A DNA stretch of 64,000 nucleotides from Armillaria gallica (GCA_037576215.1 JBANDB010000002.1:124001-188000); one strand, 5' to 3'; shown: positions 1 through 12,230, numbered from the stretch's first letter. Program-made: numbers and translations. The notes: generated by a model not told the origin, from the letters alone.

Positions 1-439
1 CAGTTCAATTAAATTTAACTACCAAATAGATTGATTACATACTTGCATTTATGCAGCCAATGTGAGGCGCGAAATCAGCACTGATGATCAGGAGTGATAT
101 GCCTAGACTCGCTAGCCAGTCGACGTTCACAAGCTTACACCTCGTATTGCAAATTCCTTATACGGTTGTTTGGTTGTTTGGTGTGGCTTGACATATTTTG
201 ACGTGGGGAGGTGAGCTTGCTTTCGCCCGAATGTGATAGCGCAGCCACGTGGGCGAAACGCCGGCTGGTAAACGAGCCTATGATATGCCGTGCGAAGTTC
301 GAACTGAAGGCTGTCGTCGAACTCAGATTTAAGCGCCGTTCAGGTATTGACATCGGCATTTGCCGAATGCCAACTCACTATTACTTAGGACACTTCTCTT
401 GCGGCCACCGTGCTTCATATCCCTTCAAGAAGTCCAGAG

Positions 440-1650
440 CTACATGACAAAGGCTCGCGAACGCACTTCTTTATCTTCTTGTTCCTTTGTTCTTTCCCCT
501 TTACGCGCGATACACTCAAAAAGAGGCTGAAAGGGCCTCAGACTCAAACAGCGAGCGGCGGCGGCGGCGGTCTCAAGTTTTCCTTACGTGAGCACAGTAG
601 TGTCGGGAAGGAAGACGTGGGTCAGGCTCTCTCATACGGTATGAGCAGCCGTGGACAAAGCCCTGGTCGATGATGAATACTATGACTCAGGCTACCATTC
701 GACATTCACCCGTACGTGCTGTTTCGTTTCGGCTGGTCGTGATTTGGGTGGCTGAATATTGTCCTGTTAGATATTTGAAGAGGATGAGGAGACTTGTGTC
801 TGCGATTACCTTACCATCAATGTGCGTGTGTCGAAATTCTGAGCAATATTTCCAAGCTGACACTTCTTCCAGATGTGATCCACCTCGGTCTCGTTCAACT
901 ATTGTCAATCAACTATATGGAAAAGCTGGGGGATTCGTCTACTGTAGATGCTCTTGATGGGAATTTGAAGGACTTCAAACCTCCAGGTATCTTTTTTTTG
1001 TTTGGTTATGGAATCTCCTTATTTTTCACAAAGTAGAACACGAAGCAAGCTACGGTTGCTGCCAAGACGAGATACTCCTGGGCGCAGAGAAAGTCATCGA
1101 GAAACGCAACTTTGTATTCTGCTATATGTCGAAGGCGGTTCTTATACCCGCGAAGAGGATCAATGGGAATTTGCTGTTCTGTGCGTCGGGTTCTACTTTT
1201 GGTGTGCATCTTGCTCATGGCCTTATTCTAGATATAAGAAGCGCGGACAACGGGATGAAATTCTGCACATCACTTCGTCGGTAATCGTTCTTGTACTTAT
1301 TTTTACCATTTCCTAGAGAAAGTCAGGCTAAGACCAAGGTACCTGGCTGACTATGATTCTCTTTGCATTCATTGATGGGGTAAACACTGATAACGATTTG
1401 ATAGCGCCTGTTCCACCGCCTCATTAGGACGCTCATCCTGCCATAATTGGGTTCTGCTGACCTTCAAGCATATTGAGTGCAAGTCGAGGGAGACTCCTGT
1501 CGGTTCAACTTCATCAGTATCTTTCCATCAGATGCAGACGCTAACCTAAGTTGTTGGCAGGAAAAGAGGGCGCAGTTAGAGAAGCTAAAGGAGACGTACC
1601 AGAGCATTCTGGCGGATTATTCACCGATACTGGCCTTCGTTCGATGAATT
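440..1650 (+). pseudogene. HAT1-like histone acetyltransferase relic, internally deleted
   Basis: Pieces in several frames recall Hat1, the type B histone H4 acetyltransferase. Around 674-716 there is a DDEYYDSGYHSTFT segment, followed by EEDEETCVCDYLTIN at about 780-822 and DALDGNLKDFKPP near 948-985. The clearest piece is LLYVEGGSYTREEDQWEF at about 1120-1173, which matches the Hat1 VEGGSY..ED..W motif, then EKVRLRP at 1315-1336. The last piece, EKRAQLEKLKETYQSILADY (1562-1621), resembles the Hat1 C-terminal end and is followed by a TGA near 1648. Only about 230 bp lie between the last two pieces, where Hat1 needs well over 100 residues including the acetyl-CoA site, and intron phases do not join cleanly. 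I read it as a truncated, non-functional duplicate. The name is from memory of the family; a divergent gene with long introns is the alternative. Confidence 0.5.
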
Positions 1651-1910
1651 GAGGGCGTACTAACATTGTAATTCAGTGACGAAGGCAATGACAGATGGTG
1701 TTTCAAGCTCGGACCGAAGTGTGGGAATGAGTAAGATGGGTGTTGACTACGCCTAGCTTTGTCGATCTGTACTACATCATGAATCGCATCAACGTCCATC
1801 TTGTCGTGGAATCATAGACGTTAAAGGTAACAGGAACTTCTATTTTTCTGTTCGGATGCCTGTCTTTGTTATCCGACGGGCCGAGCAGGTAAGCGCTAAT
1901 GACGTGAGGT

Positions 1911-1927
1911 ATCATATAATAGCTGAT
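1911..1927 (+). promoter_or_regulatory. TATA-like core promoter of epoxide hydrolase copy 1
   Basis: The stretch ATCATATAATAGCTGAT lies about 45 bp before the ATG at 1962. The same TATAA...AGCTGA arrangement precedes the other two copies (4091, 6451), so it is shared by the duplicated unit. The upstream GAGGTATCATATAA also matches GTGGTATCATATAA before copy 3. Confidence 0.4.
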
Positions 1928-1961
1928 AATATCACTACTTTCGTTTTCACAGCATCCACCA

Positions 1962-3517
1962 ATGTCATCACCCGAAGCGCGCTTCAAAATATCCATCCCG
2001 GATGAGAAACTCAAGCTCCTTCAACAAAGGCTGGAATTGGTTACATTCCCAGATGAGCTTGACGACTCCGGCAAGAAGTATGGTGCACCGCTAAAAGATA
2101 TCCAGCGTCTCGTCGCTCGGTGGAAGGACGGCTTTAACTGGCGAGCCCAAGAAGCCGCTCTCAATGCGGAGCTCCCACAATTCACTCGCGACATCGACGT
2201 CGAGGGTTTCGGTGTGCTGAATATTCACTATGTGCATAAGAGGAGCGAGGTCGAGGGTGCTGTCCCGTTGCTCTTTGTTCATGGATGTGCGTACCCTCCA
2301 GATTTTGTCTGTGCATGTGGTTAACTTTGCACAGGGCCGGGAAGCTTCATCGAAGTACGAAAGATTCTCCCACTTTTGACGGCGTCGTCGCCAGAACACC
2401 CGAGTTTCCATGTCGTTGCACTGAGCTTGCCCGGATACGGGTTCTCAGAGGCTAGCAAAAAGCAGAGTTTCAGGCTTGCGCAGTACGCTGAGGTATGCTT
2501 CTTCATAAGTCGGCCCGATGCACCATTAACACGTTCTAGGTTGCCCACAAGCTCATGATATCTCTCGGTTACAACGAATATGGTACGTTTACTACCTCTT
2601 TAGAGGGGGGGCTCCTGACTTTGCGCTTCCAGTCACGCAAGATGGGGATTGGGGAGGTTTCGTGAGTGCCATTTCTTGCTGAGGCTCCACCACTGATGAC
2701 GTAGATCACACGAAAAATCGCTCTCGTCTATGGTGGCAAGCATAGCAAAGCCTGGCATACCAATATGCCTACGTAAGTGTACCCTTTCTTAGTTCACTGT
2801 ACGATGAGCTTGATTGTCAACAGGGGTCGAGCTCCGACTATGTATGAACCCATACTTTACCTCCGCCATCTCTTGACACCGTACACTGTTGCCGAGAAAG
2901 CCGGTTTGGCACACTCTCATTGGTTCCGCACCAAAGGAAGTGGCTACTCGGCAGAACATTCTACGCAGCCCCAAACACTAGGGTATTCGCTCGACGATTC
3001 ACCTGTAGGCCTTCTGGCATGGATTTATGAGAAACTTGTGAATTGGACGGACGCGTATCCCTGGGATGACGACGAAGGTAGCTGCTACCGAAATGGATCA
3101 TATTTTCTTTGGCTAAAAATGAGTTCGTTCCAGTCCTGACATGGATCTCCATCTATTTGTTTTCCCGGTCAGGTCCTACGGCATCCATACGGATCTACTA
3201 CGAGGTTTTCAATTCCGACATGACTGTATTAGGAGAAAAACCTGCCATTCCACATGGCGTGTCGTATTTTCCCAAGGAACTCATTTCCGTTCCTCGCCTG
3301 TAAGTGATCCATATGTCTTTCCATGAATATGTACTGATGCTGTTATCACAGATGGACTCGTACTAGCGGTAACGTCGTTTTCGAGTCCGAACATGCTGGC
3401 GGTGGACACTTTGCGGCACATGAAAAGCCTCAAGAGTTGGTGGATGATGTGAGGAAGATGTTCGGGAAAGGAGGACCTGCGTTTGGTATCGTTACTGGGA
3501 AGACTGGTTATAGGTGA
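1962..3517 (+). CDS. Microsomal-type epoxide hydrolase, tandem copy 1
   Basis: This predicts a 402-residue alpha/beta hydrolase with the N-terminal epoxide hydrolase (EHN) region, which would open an epoxide to a vicinal diol through an aspartyl ester. Exons by frame and GT-AG: 1962-2286, 2335-2492, 2540-2582, 2633-2661, 2705-2772, 2824-3077, 3134-3299, 3352-3517. The oxyanion motif HGWPGSF (107-113) is split by intron 1. The nucleophile is Asp181 in QDGDWGG, the acid Glu341 in FPKEL, and the base His367 in GGGHFAA; Tyr300 in ISIYLF matches one of the cap tyrosines of the family. Copies 2 and 3 have GGDWG and GGDFG at the elbow, so Gly-to-Asp at 179 is specific to this copy. No signal peptide or membrane anchor is visible. 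The start is fixed by alignment with the other two copies. Substrate is unknown. Confidence 0.88.
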
Positions 3518-4090
3518 GGGGTGCGAGGACGAATATCTCGATTATTAGCTAATGAGGGTTCCAAGTCGTGAAAGTCAGACTACCAGGACGAAGCTGTAGT
3601 TTGTATGTGTCGAAATGTAACAACGCGTCTTATCTGGATCATAGTCTTACTCGTAGTGATCAACGACCGTTCCTCAAGATGGTCTCCAACGACTTATCTC
3701 TCAATCGGGATCCTGCGCTGACAAATGGCACTTTACGTCGATTTCTTTGATCGGTTCACCTGGGGCTGTACACCTAGAAGAACGCGTCGCGTCGATGAAC
3801 TTTACTAATAGTGGGTTTGGCACCTTGTCGTATTTCATCATAGTCTTGGAGTAGCTGACACTGGTTTCATTGACATCCGTCTCAACTATTGTCGTATTCT
3901 CCTCAAGATCAGCTCGGGCCATCCTGCCGCATGAGAAGAATGTGTTCCCTAGACTCTGGATGCAAGTAGTTTTGCGACATTTCGGCCCTCAACACCAAAG
4001 CCTTAGTCAATGATATGTATCTGCTTCCGAGTCTGGCATGACTCCACGGCAACTATTTCCGTGGGGTTAGTGGCCCTGACACGTAGTGTT
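3518..4090. other. Intergenic region, epoxide hydrolase copies 1 and 2
   Basis: Short open frames occur on both strands but none has recognisable motifs or conserved splice signals, and the segment does not align with the spacer between copies 2 and 3. I see only the promoter of copy 2 at its right end. Confidence 0.5.
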
Positions 4091-4104
4091 GTATAAGAGC
4101 TGAC
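4091..4104 (+). promoter_or_regulatory. TATA-like core promoter of epoxide hydrolase copy 2
   Basis: GTATAAGAGCTGAC sits about 35 bp before the ATG at 4129 and shares the TATAA plus AGCTGA pattern with copies 1 and 3, although the sequence further upstream is not conserved. Confidence 0.4.
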
Positions 4105-4128
4105 GTAGCTGGTTCTCACAGCGCACCC

Positions 4129-5716
4129 ATGGCAGCGCCAGAATCCCCCTTCAAAATATCCATCCCGAAAGAGAGACTTGATCTTCTCCAACAAAAACTT
4201 GCTTTGGTTACGTTCCCAGATGAACTCGAAGACTCTGGAACGAAGTATGGCGTACCGCTGAAGGATATTCAGCGTCTCGTCGCTCGGTGGAAAGACGGCT
4301 TCGACTGGCGAGCCCAAGAAGCCGCTCTCAATGCGGAGCTCCCACAATTCACCCGTGACATCGACGTCAAGGGTTTCGGTGTGCTGAACATCCACTACGT
4401 GCATAAGAAGAGCGAGGTGGAAGGGGCTGTCCCGTTGCTCTTCGTTCATGGTTGTACGTTGTGACCTGATATCTGGTTTGCAGACGTGATTAACTTTCAT
4501 CTTGTTACAGGGCCGGGAAGCTTCATCGAAGTGCGCAAGATTCTCCCACTTCTCACGGCATCATCACCAGAATACCCGAGTTTCCATGTCGTCGCGTTGA
4601 GCTTGCCGGGATACGGTTTCTCCGAGGCTAGTAAAAAGCAGAACTTTAGAATGGCCCAATACGCTGAAGTGCGCGTCTTTACAAGCAGGCCCAATATACC
4701 ACTGATGCAATGGCATGTGACAGGTCGCTCACAAGCTCATGCTAGCTCTCGGCTATAATGAGTATAGTGCGATATAATAATTTCCTTGAAAGCCACTGCT
4801 GAGTTATACTTCCAGCTACACAGGGCGGAGATTGGGGAGGTTTCGTGAGTACTTTCTGTCGTAGAGTCCCATCACGCGCATTGACATCAGTCAAAAAGAT
4901 CACGCGAAAGATTGCCCTCGTCTACGGCGGTAAACATAGCAAGGCTTGGCACACAAATATGACTTGGCCATGGTACGTGCCTTCCTGTCTAGCACTTGCT
5001 TCGACAAGCCCTGATGTTGCCAGGTCTCGTCCTCCAACCGTCCGCCAGCCTCTACTCTATCTTCGGTACCTCCTTACCCCATACACAGCAGCGGAGAAAG
5101 CGTGTTTGGAACGCACCCAGTGGTTCCTCACGAAAGGAAGCGGCTACTCGGCAGAACATTCTACGCAGCCCCAAACCTTGGGATATTCAATTAACGATTC
5201 ACCAGTAGGTCTTCTGGCCTGGATTTTTGAAAAGCTGGTCAATTGGACCGATGAGTACCCTTGGGACGATGATGAAGGTCTGGACCCACCGTTGATAATA
5301 TGTTCATAGTTTAACCATTTGAACTTCGCAGTCTTGACGTGGATTTCTATCTACTTATTCTCACGATCAGGCCCTACGGGGTCCATACGTATCTACTTTG
5401 AGGTCTTTGGCTCATCCGACTTCTCCGACATAGCAGGACAACCTTCTATTCCGCAAGGTATATCACACTTTCCAAAGGAGCTTATCTCCCTTCCTCGCCT
5501 GTAAGTATACGTGATGACTTGGAATGAATCCTGTACTAAGACATTATCAGGTGGTCCCGTGCTACCAAACACATCGTTTTTGAATCTGAACATGCCAGTG
5601 GTGGACATTTTGCGGCCTATGAAAAACCTCAAGAATTGGTGGATGATCTGAGGGAGATGTTTTGCAAGGGAGGACCTGCGTTTGGTGTCATTCCAGGCAA
5701 GACCGGTTATAAGTGA
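4129..5716 (+). CDS. Microsomal-type epoxide hydrolase, tandem copy 2
   Basis: A 405-residue paralogue with the same eight-exon layout: 4129-4453, 4511-4668, 4724-4766, 4816-4844, 4899-4972, 5024-5277, 5332-5500, 5551-5716. The nucleophile elbow is the canonical GGDWGG (Asp181), the acid is Glu344 in FPKEL and the base His370 in GGHFAAY. Exon 5 is two codons longer and ends in TWPW, where the other copies have MPTG. Several donors are weak (GTGCGC at 4669, GTGCGA at 4767, GTCTGG at 5278), so splicing may be less efficient than in its neighbours, but every exon keeps frame and the stop aligns with copies 1 and 3. It is separated from copy 1 by about 610 bp and lies in the same direction, as expected for unequal crossing-over. 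Confidence 0.85.
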
Positions 5717-6450
5717 GAGGTACGATGATCAAATCTTTGACACCCAGCTGATGAGGATTATACTAACTACCCACCCATATGGTGAATCAACGGTGAATCG
5801 TAATTGTCTGCTTCATGTCCCCTTGATATACCCCGTGAAGTATTGACCATGAAGCGTGTATGCGTTGAGATATTGTATGTCAGAGTACGTCTTGTTAGCG
5901 GCACAGTACTTTTCTCGCTCGTAGAGGATAATCGTCGAAAATACCCTTGAAATTTATAGATTATGTGAGTGACAGGAAGTCTAGCTCGCCGGAAGTCTGA
6001 CAACGCAGTCAGATGGGAAGCTTCAATTCAGCGTCTGAACGAATATATATCTCAATATTAGCGCCTTTGGCGAGTCGTTCCCTGTGAGAACCTGATGCGC
6101 CTCCAAGCAGAATAAAATTTGATATTCACTGATTCAGGTTCAGCGAAGAAGGTCACGTGTACGCGACGCGTCGCGACTCAGTTTGAACTTTGAGGCTCCG
6201 CTTTATCTCGACTGCCTTGGCAATTCCCGTAGAGTCAATACTCTGCGGCTCAGCTCTAGCCCCATCGAAGTGCTGGTCCCACGGCGCCGGAACCGATTCG
6301 ATGTTGGAGTCAACTCTGAGCTCATGTCCAACATCAACCTTAGTCATTGCCGTCGCGATGGTAGCGTGCACTCATTATGACTCGACATAGACCTTCTTTT
6401 CTTCGGAAGCGAAGTCTGTTCTTCCCAATGGCCGGCGACCCTGATGTGGT
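5717..6450. other. Intergenic region, epoxide hydrolase copies 2 and 3
   Basis: No gene is recognisable. Open frames of 65-78 codons near 5767-6003 and 6153-6390 overlap each other on opposite strands and carry no motif. Confidence 0.5.
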
Positions 6451-6470
6451 ATCATATAAGTAAAGCTGAC
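6451..6470 (+). promoter_or_regulatory. TATA-like core promoter of epoxide hydrolase copy 3
   Basis: ATCATATAAGTAAAGCTGAC lies about 40 bp before the ATG at 6499. It is the closest match to the copy 1 element (1911-1927), including the preceding GGT. Confidence 0.4.
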
Positions 6471-6498
6471 ATACCCACCGTGTCCTTCTGACATCTCT

Positions 6499-8065
6499 AT
6501 GGCATCACCAGAATCTCCCTTCCAAATATCCATCCCGGAGGAGAAGCTGAAGCTACTTCAACAAAGACTTGCTTTGGTTACGTTCCCAGATGAGCTTGAG
6601 GACTCCGGCAAGAAGTACGGCGCGCCGTTGAAGGACATCCAGCGTCTCGTCGCTCGGTGGAAGGACGGCTTCAAGTGGCGAGCCCAAGAAGCCGCTCTCA
6701 ATGCGGAGCTCCCACAATTCACTCGTGACCTCGAGGTGGAGGGTTTCGGTGTGCTGAACATCCACTACGTGCATAAGAAGAGCGAGGTGGAAGGGGCTGT
6801 CCCGTTGCTCTTTGTTCATGGTTGTACGTGGGCGCCCTGGTATCTGAGAAGTGTATGATTTATCTCACACCTTATCGCAGGGCCAGGAAACTTCCTTGAA
6901 GTGCGCAAGATTCTCCCACTTCTCACGGCGTCGTCGTCAGAACACCCGAGTTTTCATGTTGTCGCGCTGAGCTTGCCCGGATACGGGTTCTCAGAGGCGA
7001 GCAAAAAGCAGAACTTTAGGCTTGCGCAGTACGCTGAGGTATGCCTCTCAACAAGTTGGCCCGATACACCATTGACACGTTCTAGGTCGCCCACAAGCTC
7101 ATGATATCTCTCGGTTACAACGAATATGGTACGTTTACCACCTTTTTGGCGAGGCGTTTCGTGACTTCGCGCTTCCAGTTACTCAAGGTGGAGACTTTGG
7201 AAACCTCGTGAGTACCGTCTCTTGCTGAGGTACCCCCACTCATGACGCAGATCACACGAAAAATTGCTCTCGTCTACGGTGGGAAGCATAGCAAGGCCTG
7301 GCATACCAATATGCCTACGTAAGCGTACTCTTTCTTAATTTACTGTACGACGAGTTTGACTATCAATAGCGGTCGAGCTCCGACTATGTATGAGCCCATA
7401 CTTTACCTCCGCCACCTCTTGACACCGTACACCGCTGCTGAGAAAGCTGGGTTCGCACGCTCTCAGTGGTTCAGTACTCAAGGAAGCGGCTACATGGCGG
7501 AACATTCTACGCAGCCCCAGACAGTGGGGTATTCGCTTGCCGATTCGCCTGTTGGTCTTCTTGCGTGGATTTATGAGAAGCTTGTGAACTGGACGGACGC
7601 GTATCCTTGGGATGATGACGAAGGTGGGTGCCCCGATATCTATTTCCTACTGACACTCATCTGGCAATATGTTATTTTCAGTCCTCACATGGATCTCCAT
7701 CTATCTATTCTCGAGATCAGGTCCTACGGCGTCGATACGTGTATACTTCGAGGTTTGGAGTTCATCCGACGTCGCTGTAATGGGAGAAAAACCTGCTCTT
7801 CCACACGGTGTGTCTTTTTTCCCCCAGGAACTCATGTCCGTTCCTCGCCTGTAAGTGTCTCGGAAATCTTGTAACAAAACCCGTACTAACTTGTCATTAT
7901 AGTTGGACTCGCACTACCGGTAACGTCGTTTTTGAATCTGAACATTCCAGCGGTGGACATTTTGCGGCGCATGAAAAGCCTCAGGAGTTGGTGGATGATC
8001 TGAGGAAGATGTTTGGGAAGAGCGGACCCGCGTTTGGTGTCGTTCCAGGAAAGATTGGTTATTAA
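6499..8065 (+). CDS. Microsomal-type epoxide hydrolase, tandem copy 3 (variant nucleophile elbow)
   Basis: A 402-residue paralogue with exons 6499-6823, 6881-7038, 7086-7128, 7179-7207, 7251-7318, 7370-7623, 7682-7850, 7903-8065, again in frame throughout. The catalytic set is Asp181, Glu342 (FPQEL) and His368 (GGHFAAH). The elbow reads GGDFGN instead of GGDWGG: the residue after the nucleophile is Phe instead of Trp and two small residues beyond it change, in a tiny 29-bp exon whose splice borders are unchanged. This could shift substrate range. The copy ends one codon earlier in the last exon, with TAA in place of Lys/Arg-TGA. It is nearer to copy 1 in intron sequence (the second, third and fifth introns align well) than to copy 2, so 1 and 3 probably separated most recently. 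Confidence 0.87.
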
Positions 8066-8416
8066 TGAGAGACGGAGGTCGATACTTTGATGGCCATTCC
8101 AAGTCGTGAAAATCAGGCTGCCAGAAAAATATATCAGATGTTGAAATATAACAGTATTCCTCGTCATGATGATACTCGTCGTTATTAGTCTTCACACCTG
8201 TAAGTCGTGCTGGATACTTATGAAACCGTCGGTCTTTCACAGTTGCGCTTACGGCTACTGTTTTTTGGTGCGTTCGTCTTTCCCTTCCAAACATTGCCCA
8301 ATTTATGTGTGGTCTAGTTATATTGGAGCCGGTTCTTTATGTTCAGACATTTAACAATCAAGAAAATTGACACGAGCTAATTTATTTCCCTGTAGGCCTT
8401 CGGAACTCCCTCGTAT

Positions 8417-9955
8417 TTATCCTCTGGCATAACCAAGCCGATTAGAGAGGGTCACACATTGCAGCCCCGTCCAGCGCTCCTTTATCTCTTCCATGAGCTT
8501 TTCGTTATTCTCTATGCCTATCTCCACCACCTCGAACTCTTCAGCATTTGGAAAGAACGCTGAAACTGGAGTAACCCTCTTTAAATTCGAAGCCACCGAA
8601 TGTCGCTTTGACACTAGTTTAGTAATCCCAGGTAAAGTTAGTCCCGAAATCGTGTCCCACGGGAACTCAAACGGCAGTTGGACTCAGGAAACAGCTGGTA
8701 ATCGTGACATCCAATATAGGACACGCCGGATATCAGGCTTGCCCTTATTCCACTCGCAAATCGGTTGAGGATCGTCACATCGATGGCATTCGCACCCAAG
8801 CAAGACGACTAATTTTAGGCTGGGAAGCGACCTTGGTCTCATAGATGGCAATAAATGCTCCAAATCACGCATGCCCATGACGATAGTATGCAGGCGTGGA
8901 AGTCGCATGTGTACGGTGTGTAGTCATGAACGTGGCGTGCTGATCTCTCCCCACAAGAATGTCAAATCCGTTATCGCTGTATGGCGAGAGAGGAACAAGG
9001 ATAGATGCTCTGGTGTGAATGTGCACGAATCGAACGTTATGCGTTTGAGGTGAGGGAGGCGTAGGGACAGGACACCGTCCGATTTCTTTTTGAATAAATC
9101 ACGTATATATCGGAGTGTCAATGATTCGATGGGTGATGCACGGGCTGAACGGACGAGCCAGTCAAGGAAGCATGCTGAGCCATAAGGGATGCACATGGAA
9201 GTGAGAGTGGTAAAAGGTGGAGGATGGAACACGGCCTTCTTCCCACTCGTCGCCGGTTCACCGAGACATTCCCAGCCAGTCCGAAGGCACTTGAACGATA
9301 CGCATCGTAGACGGACAAGGCCTTCGCAGAACCTATGAAGCCTCTCTGCGTGGATCGTGCACACCATTCTCTGGCAGACAATACATTGATTAGTAGTCGA
9401 TGTGAAGTCGATATGTAGGCTAGGATGATGTTTTTGGGGGATACTCCTGTGATATCGCAAGACCTCGTCAAGCTCCTCTGCGAAATTGAGGCTGAACATC
9501 AGCGTCATCGATGGGATGTATGGTGTTGCTAAGGAAAGCCGAAGGGAACGCAGAGCGAAGAAATTACGAGGAGTGCCAGTGGAATATCCTCCGAATACGC
9601 TGTAGTCCTTTTGGACTTCCCGCCATGGGCCGAGATAGAGGCGCATTGCTACCGCATTCAGTCTACAGGAAATACGTGCAAGTGAGAGCAAATCCCTGCT
9701 CTCGACATGTTTGAAGACTGCGTATAGGAGCTCGTTTGGGAGGTCTGCCGACGTCGACGCTGCTTGGAGCTCATGCTTCATCCCTATTGTTTGAGCAACC
9801 ATGCTCTGAGCAAAAATAAAATTTGATGAGACGCGGCTTGGGAGCAGTATAGAGCAGATCAGGACTATGGTGTTGGTGTTGTTGGGTGGTGGTGGCGGTT
9901 TGAAACGAGGCCTCCTATTTTCCGTGGGAAAATAATCATTCCGGACCGACTCCAC
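8417..9955 (-). pseudogene. F-box protein reading frame interrupted by two in-frame TGA codons
   Basis: A frame of 512 codons plus the terminal TAA starts at ATG 9955 and runs to 8417, broken by TGA at 8924-8926 and 8684-8686. The first open part (343 residues) has an F-box near residues 69-105 (ADLPNELLYAVFKHVESRD core), the usual Skp1-binding motif of SCF ubiquitin-ligase adaptors. It is followed by a leucine-rich scaffold with short repeats such as LPHLKRITF. The frame continues unchanged past both stops with plausible protein. A diverged partial copy at 25015-25605 reads TGC (Cys) where this one has the second TGA, which supports nonsense mutation rather than a natural end. Small introns removing the stops cannot be fully excluded, but I find no good donor-acceptor pairs. 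No target can be proposed. Confidence 0.6.
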
Positions 9956-12230
9956 GAGGATATCCTAGAACTAAATCCTTGTTCGCAGTCTTATATATTA
10001 ACGAATTGGAACCAGTACAGCGTCACGCGATTCAAAGCCAGACGATACAACAAAGATTTCTCAAAACAGTGGATACGACATGTTCGACGAAATGGTATAG
10101 AGAGCCATTTGTAGCTCGACGATCTTGGAGAGCGAAAGCGCGTTCATAATATTGGTTTTACGACCATGCTGTGATGGTGTAGCTAAGTATCGCCCTCGCA
10201 TAATTTGCGACATCTGGAAACATAATTGAATTTCACGACATGACAAAACTACGACGCAACTACGACGAGAACATACAGAAGAATGCGTCGTTTGGGATCC
10301 AGAAGTTTGTAGGCAAATTCGGTTGCGCTACAAAGTAAAGGTCGACAACGACGGATAAAGAAGAATTCTGCATTGCCCTAAGTCAATTCAAAAGTAACAA
10401 GAAAGGATGGGAATACGGCGTACGTACATATTCCCTGTCACTGACACGCTGTTCCTTATTAGGACTTGGTGCAGGTACCAATACACGAAAACCCAAGTCT
10501 GCGCTAGCCGACAAAGCGTGCACTGTCAGAGAAGAGAGAGAGCAGCATTCTTTGGAAAGTCTTAGGCGTTCTTTCCCAAGACGAGGAGGATTGACAATTT
10601 ACAAGCCAGATCTAAGCCTCCGCTCGTCCCGCGTCTTTGATTAAGTCGATAACGGCCGGCCTGTCGTACTGCATATACAGATGCCAAGGAGTATCGATTC
10701 AAGAGGGACAAGTGGCAATGATCAGGTTGGCTCTGTGTTGTCGCGCTTCAAGAGCTCTATAGGTAATGCCATTGGTGACCAAGGCGATATATGAGACGTT
10801 GCGGAGTTAACGCTTGGTACGAGAAGAAAGTAGCCGTTTGGCTGTCGCTTCCTATCCACGTCAGGCTCCATTTGAAAGAAGTGAGTTAGCGCTGATACGA
10901 GACACTCGTTCAGAAACAAACAGACTTGGCTGGTCTTAGGCTTCAGCTAAAGTCGAGGAATCGACGCACTAGAGCAGCATTGTGAATAAATCGAGATCAC
11001 CTAGATCCAGGGAGGGATCGCGTACCAGAAAAGCATGTGCATCGACTTGGTACTATACGGTCCTGAGATTGGTGGCGCATCCGATTTCTTCCTTCGAATC
11101 AGCCGAGAGGCACATATAAGCGGCACTGAATCATAAAGGTGGACGAAGAAGTCTCCAACATCGCCCTTTCCACGCAATGTAGCTCGAGATAGCTCTGCCT
11201 TTTGACACAGTCATCTCCCCTCACATTGCTCATAGGTAACATGGATATCGAAGCTGAGGGCGCGACATGCGCGTATATTCGACGCCTAGGCACTTTGCTG
11301 CGGAACACGAGACCACGAGGATAGTTCGAGGTTGCTATACCAGGGACAGCTATGAACTGAGTGCAAAAGCCTGCGACAAACTCTGCTACGCGCCTACTAT
11401 AGACGCACATAAGTAATTTTGACAAAAAGGGGGGCTTAAACACTGAGAGGCATTAGGAAGGTAGGACAGCAAGGGACCGGAACGCACCTTTCTTCTATTC
11501 GGATTCTCCACCAGCTCTTCGATTTACCATCACGAACCGGCATCATATGTCCAATCCCCAGAGCGCCCACAAATCGACGAGCCTGGAGAACTGAAGGCAG
11601 CATTCATATCCATCTGGTGAACACTATAACTGGTACATTGTATCTATTGTTTGTCGGTCGAAGACTATGTCCTTGCGATGTCTGAAAACACGGCTGTTGT
11701 GACAAATTTAACTGCGACGAGAACGTACAGGAGGGTATCCCTCAGCTTCATCCTTCGTAATCCAGAGATTTATGGGGGCTTGACTTGTGCCAGAAAACAG
11801 GTCATGACCGGTCAAGAAGAGAGCCTGCAATGCCCTCACTCCGAGTCAGTACAAAAAGTATCAAGGAAAAACTGGAAGACGTACCTTATCGACTTTCGTC
11901 GAGCCCTTGCTAGCTGAAAAGTCCGGGCAATGTCAGAGCTGAACGTGAACGTTAACATTGAAGAGAGAGCGGCAAGAAGGGTCGAATCATAATGGATGCC
12001 GAGTGTTGCCCGATTGCCCGAGTTTCGAAGTGGACGCGATCGGAGAAGAAGCTGTGACGTGACGGTACGCCCCCGTTTCTTTCCTTCCACCGTCGCAGTA
12101 CTCATTGCTGGCAACAACGTCCTCCGTTGCTCGTCATTCCTGCCACAGCGGCATCCTATACTCTCTCGTATGGTGGCCGACCTCTAGAGAGCCAGAGAAT
12201 GGAACAAGCTCATTCTGCAAAACGTAGCTT
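9956..12230. other. No gene recognised
   Basis: CpG-rich, unique-looking sequence. The largest frames (10722-10919 and 11099-11443 on the - strand, 11651-11917 on +) have no motif, no repeat partner in the window and no convincing splice structure. It may hold decayed genes. Confidence 0.45.

Noticed and set aside
1962..8065. Secondary metabolite gene cluster
   Set aside because: No P450, terpene synthase, polyketide synthase or transporter accompanies the three hydrolases.
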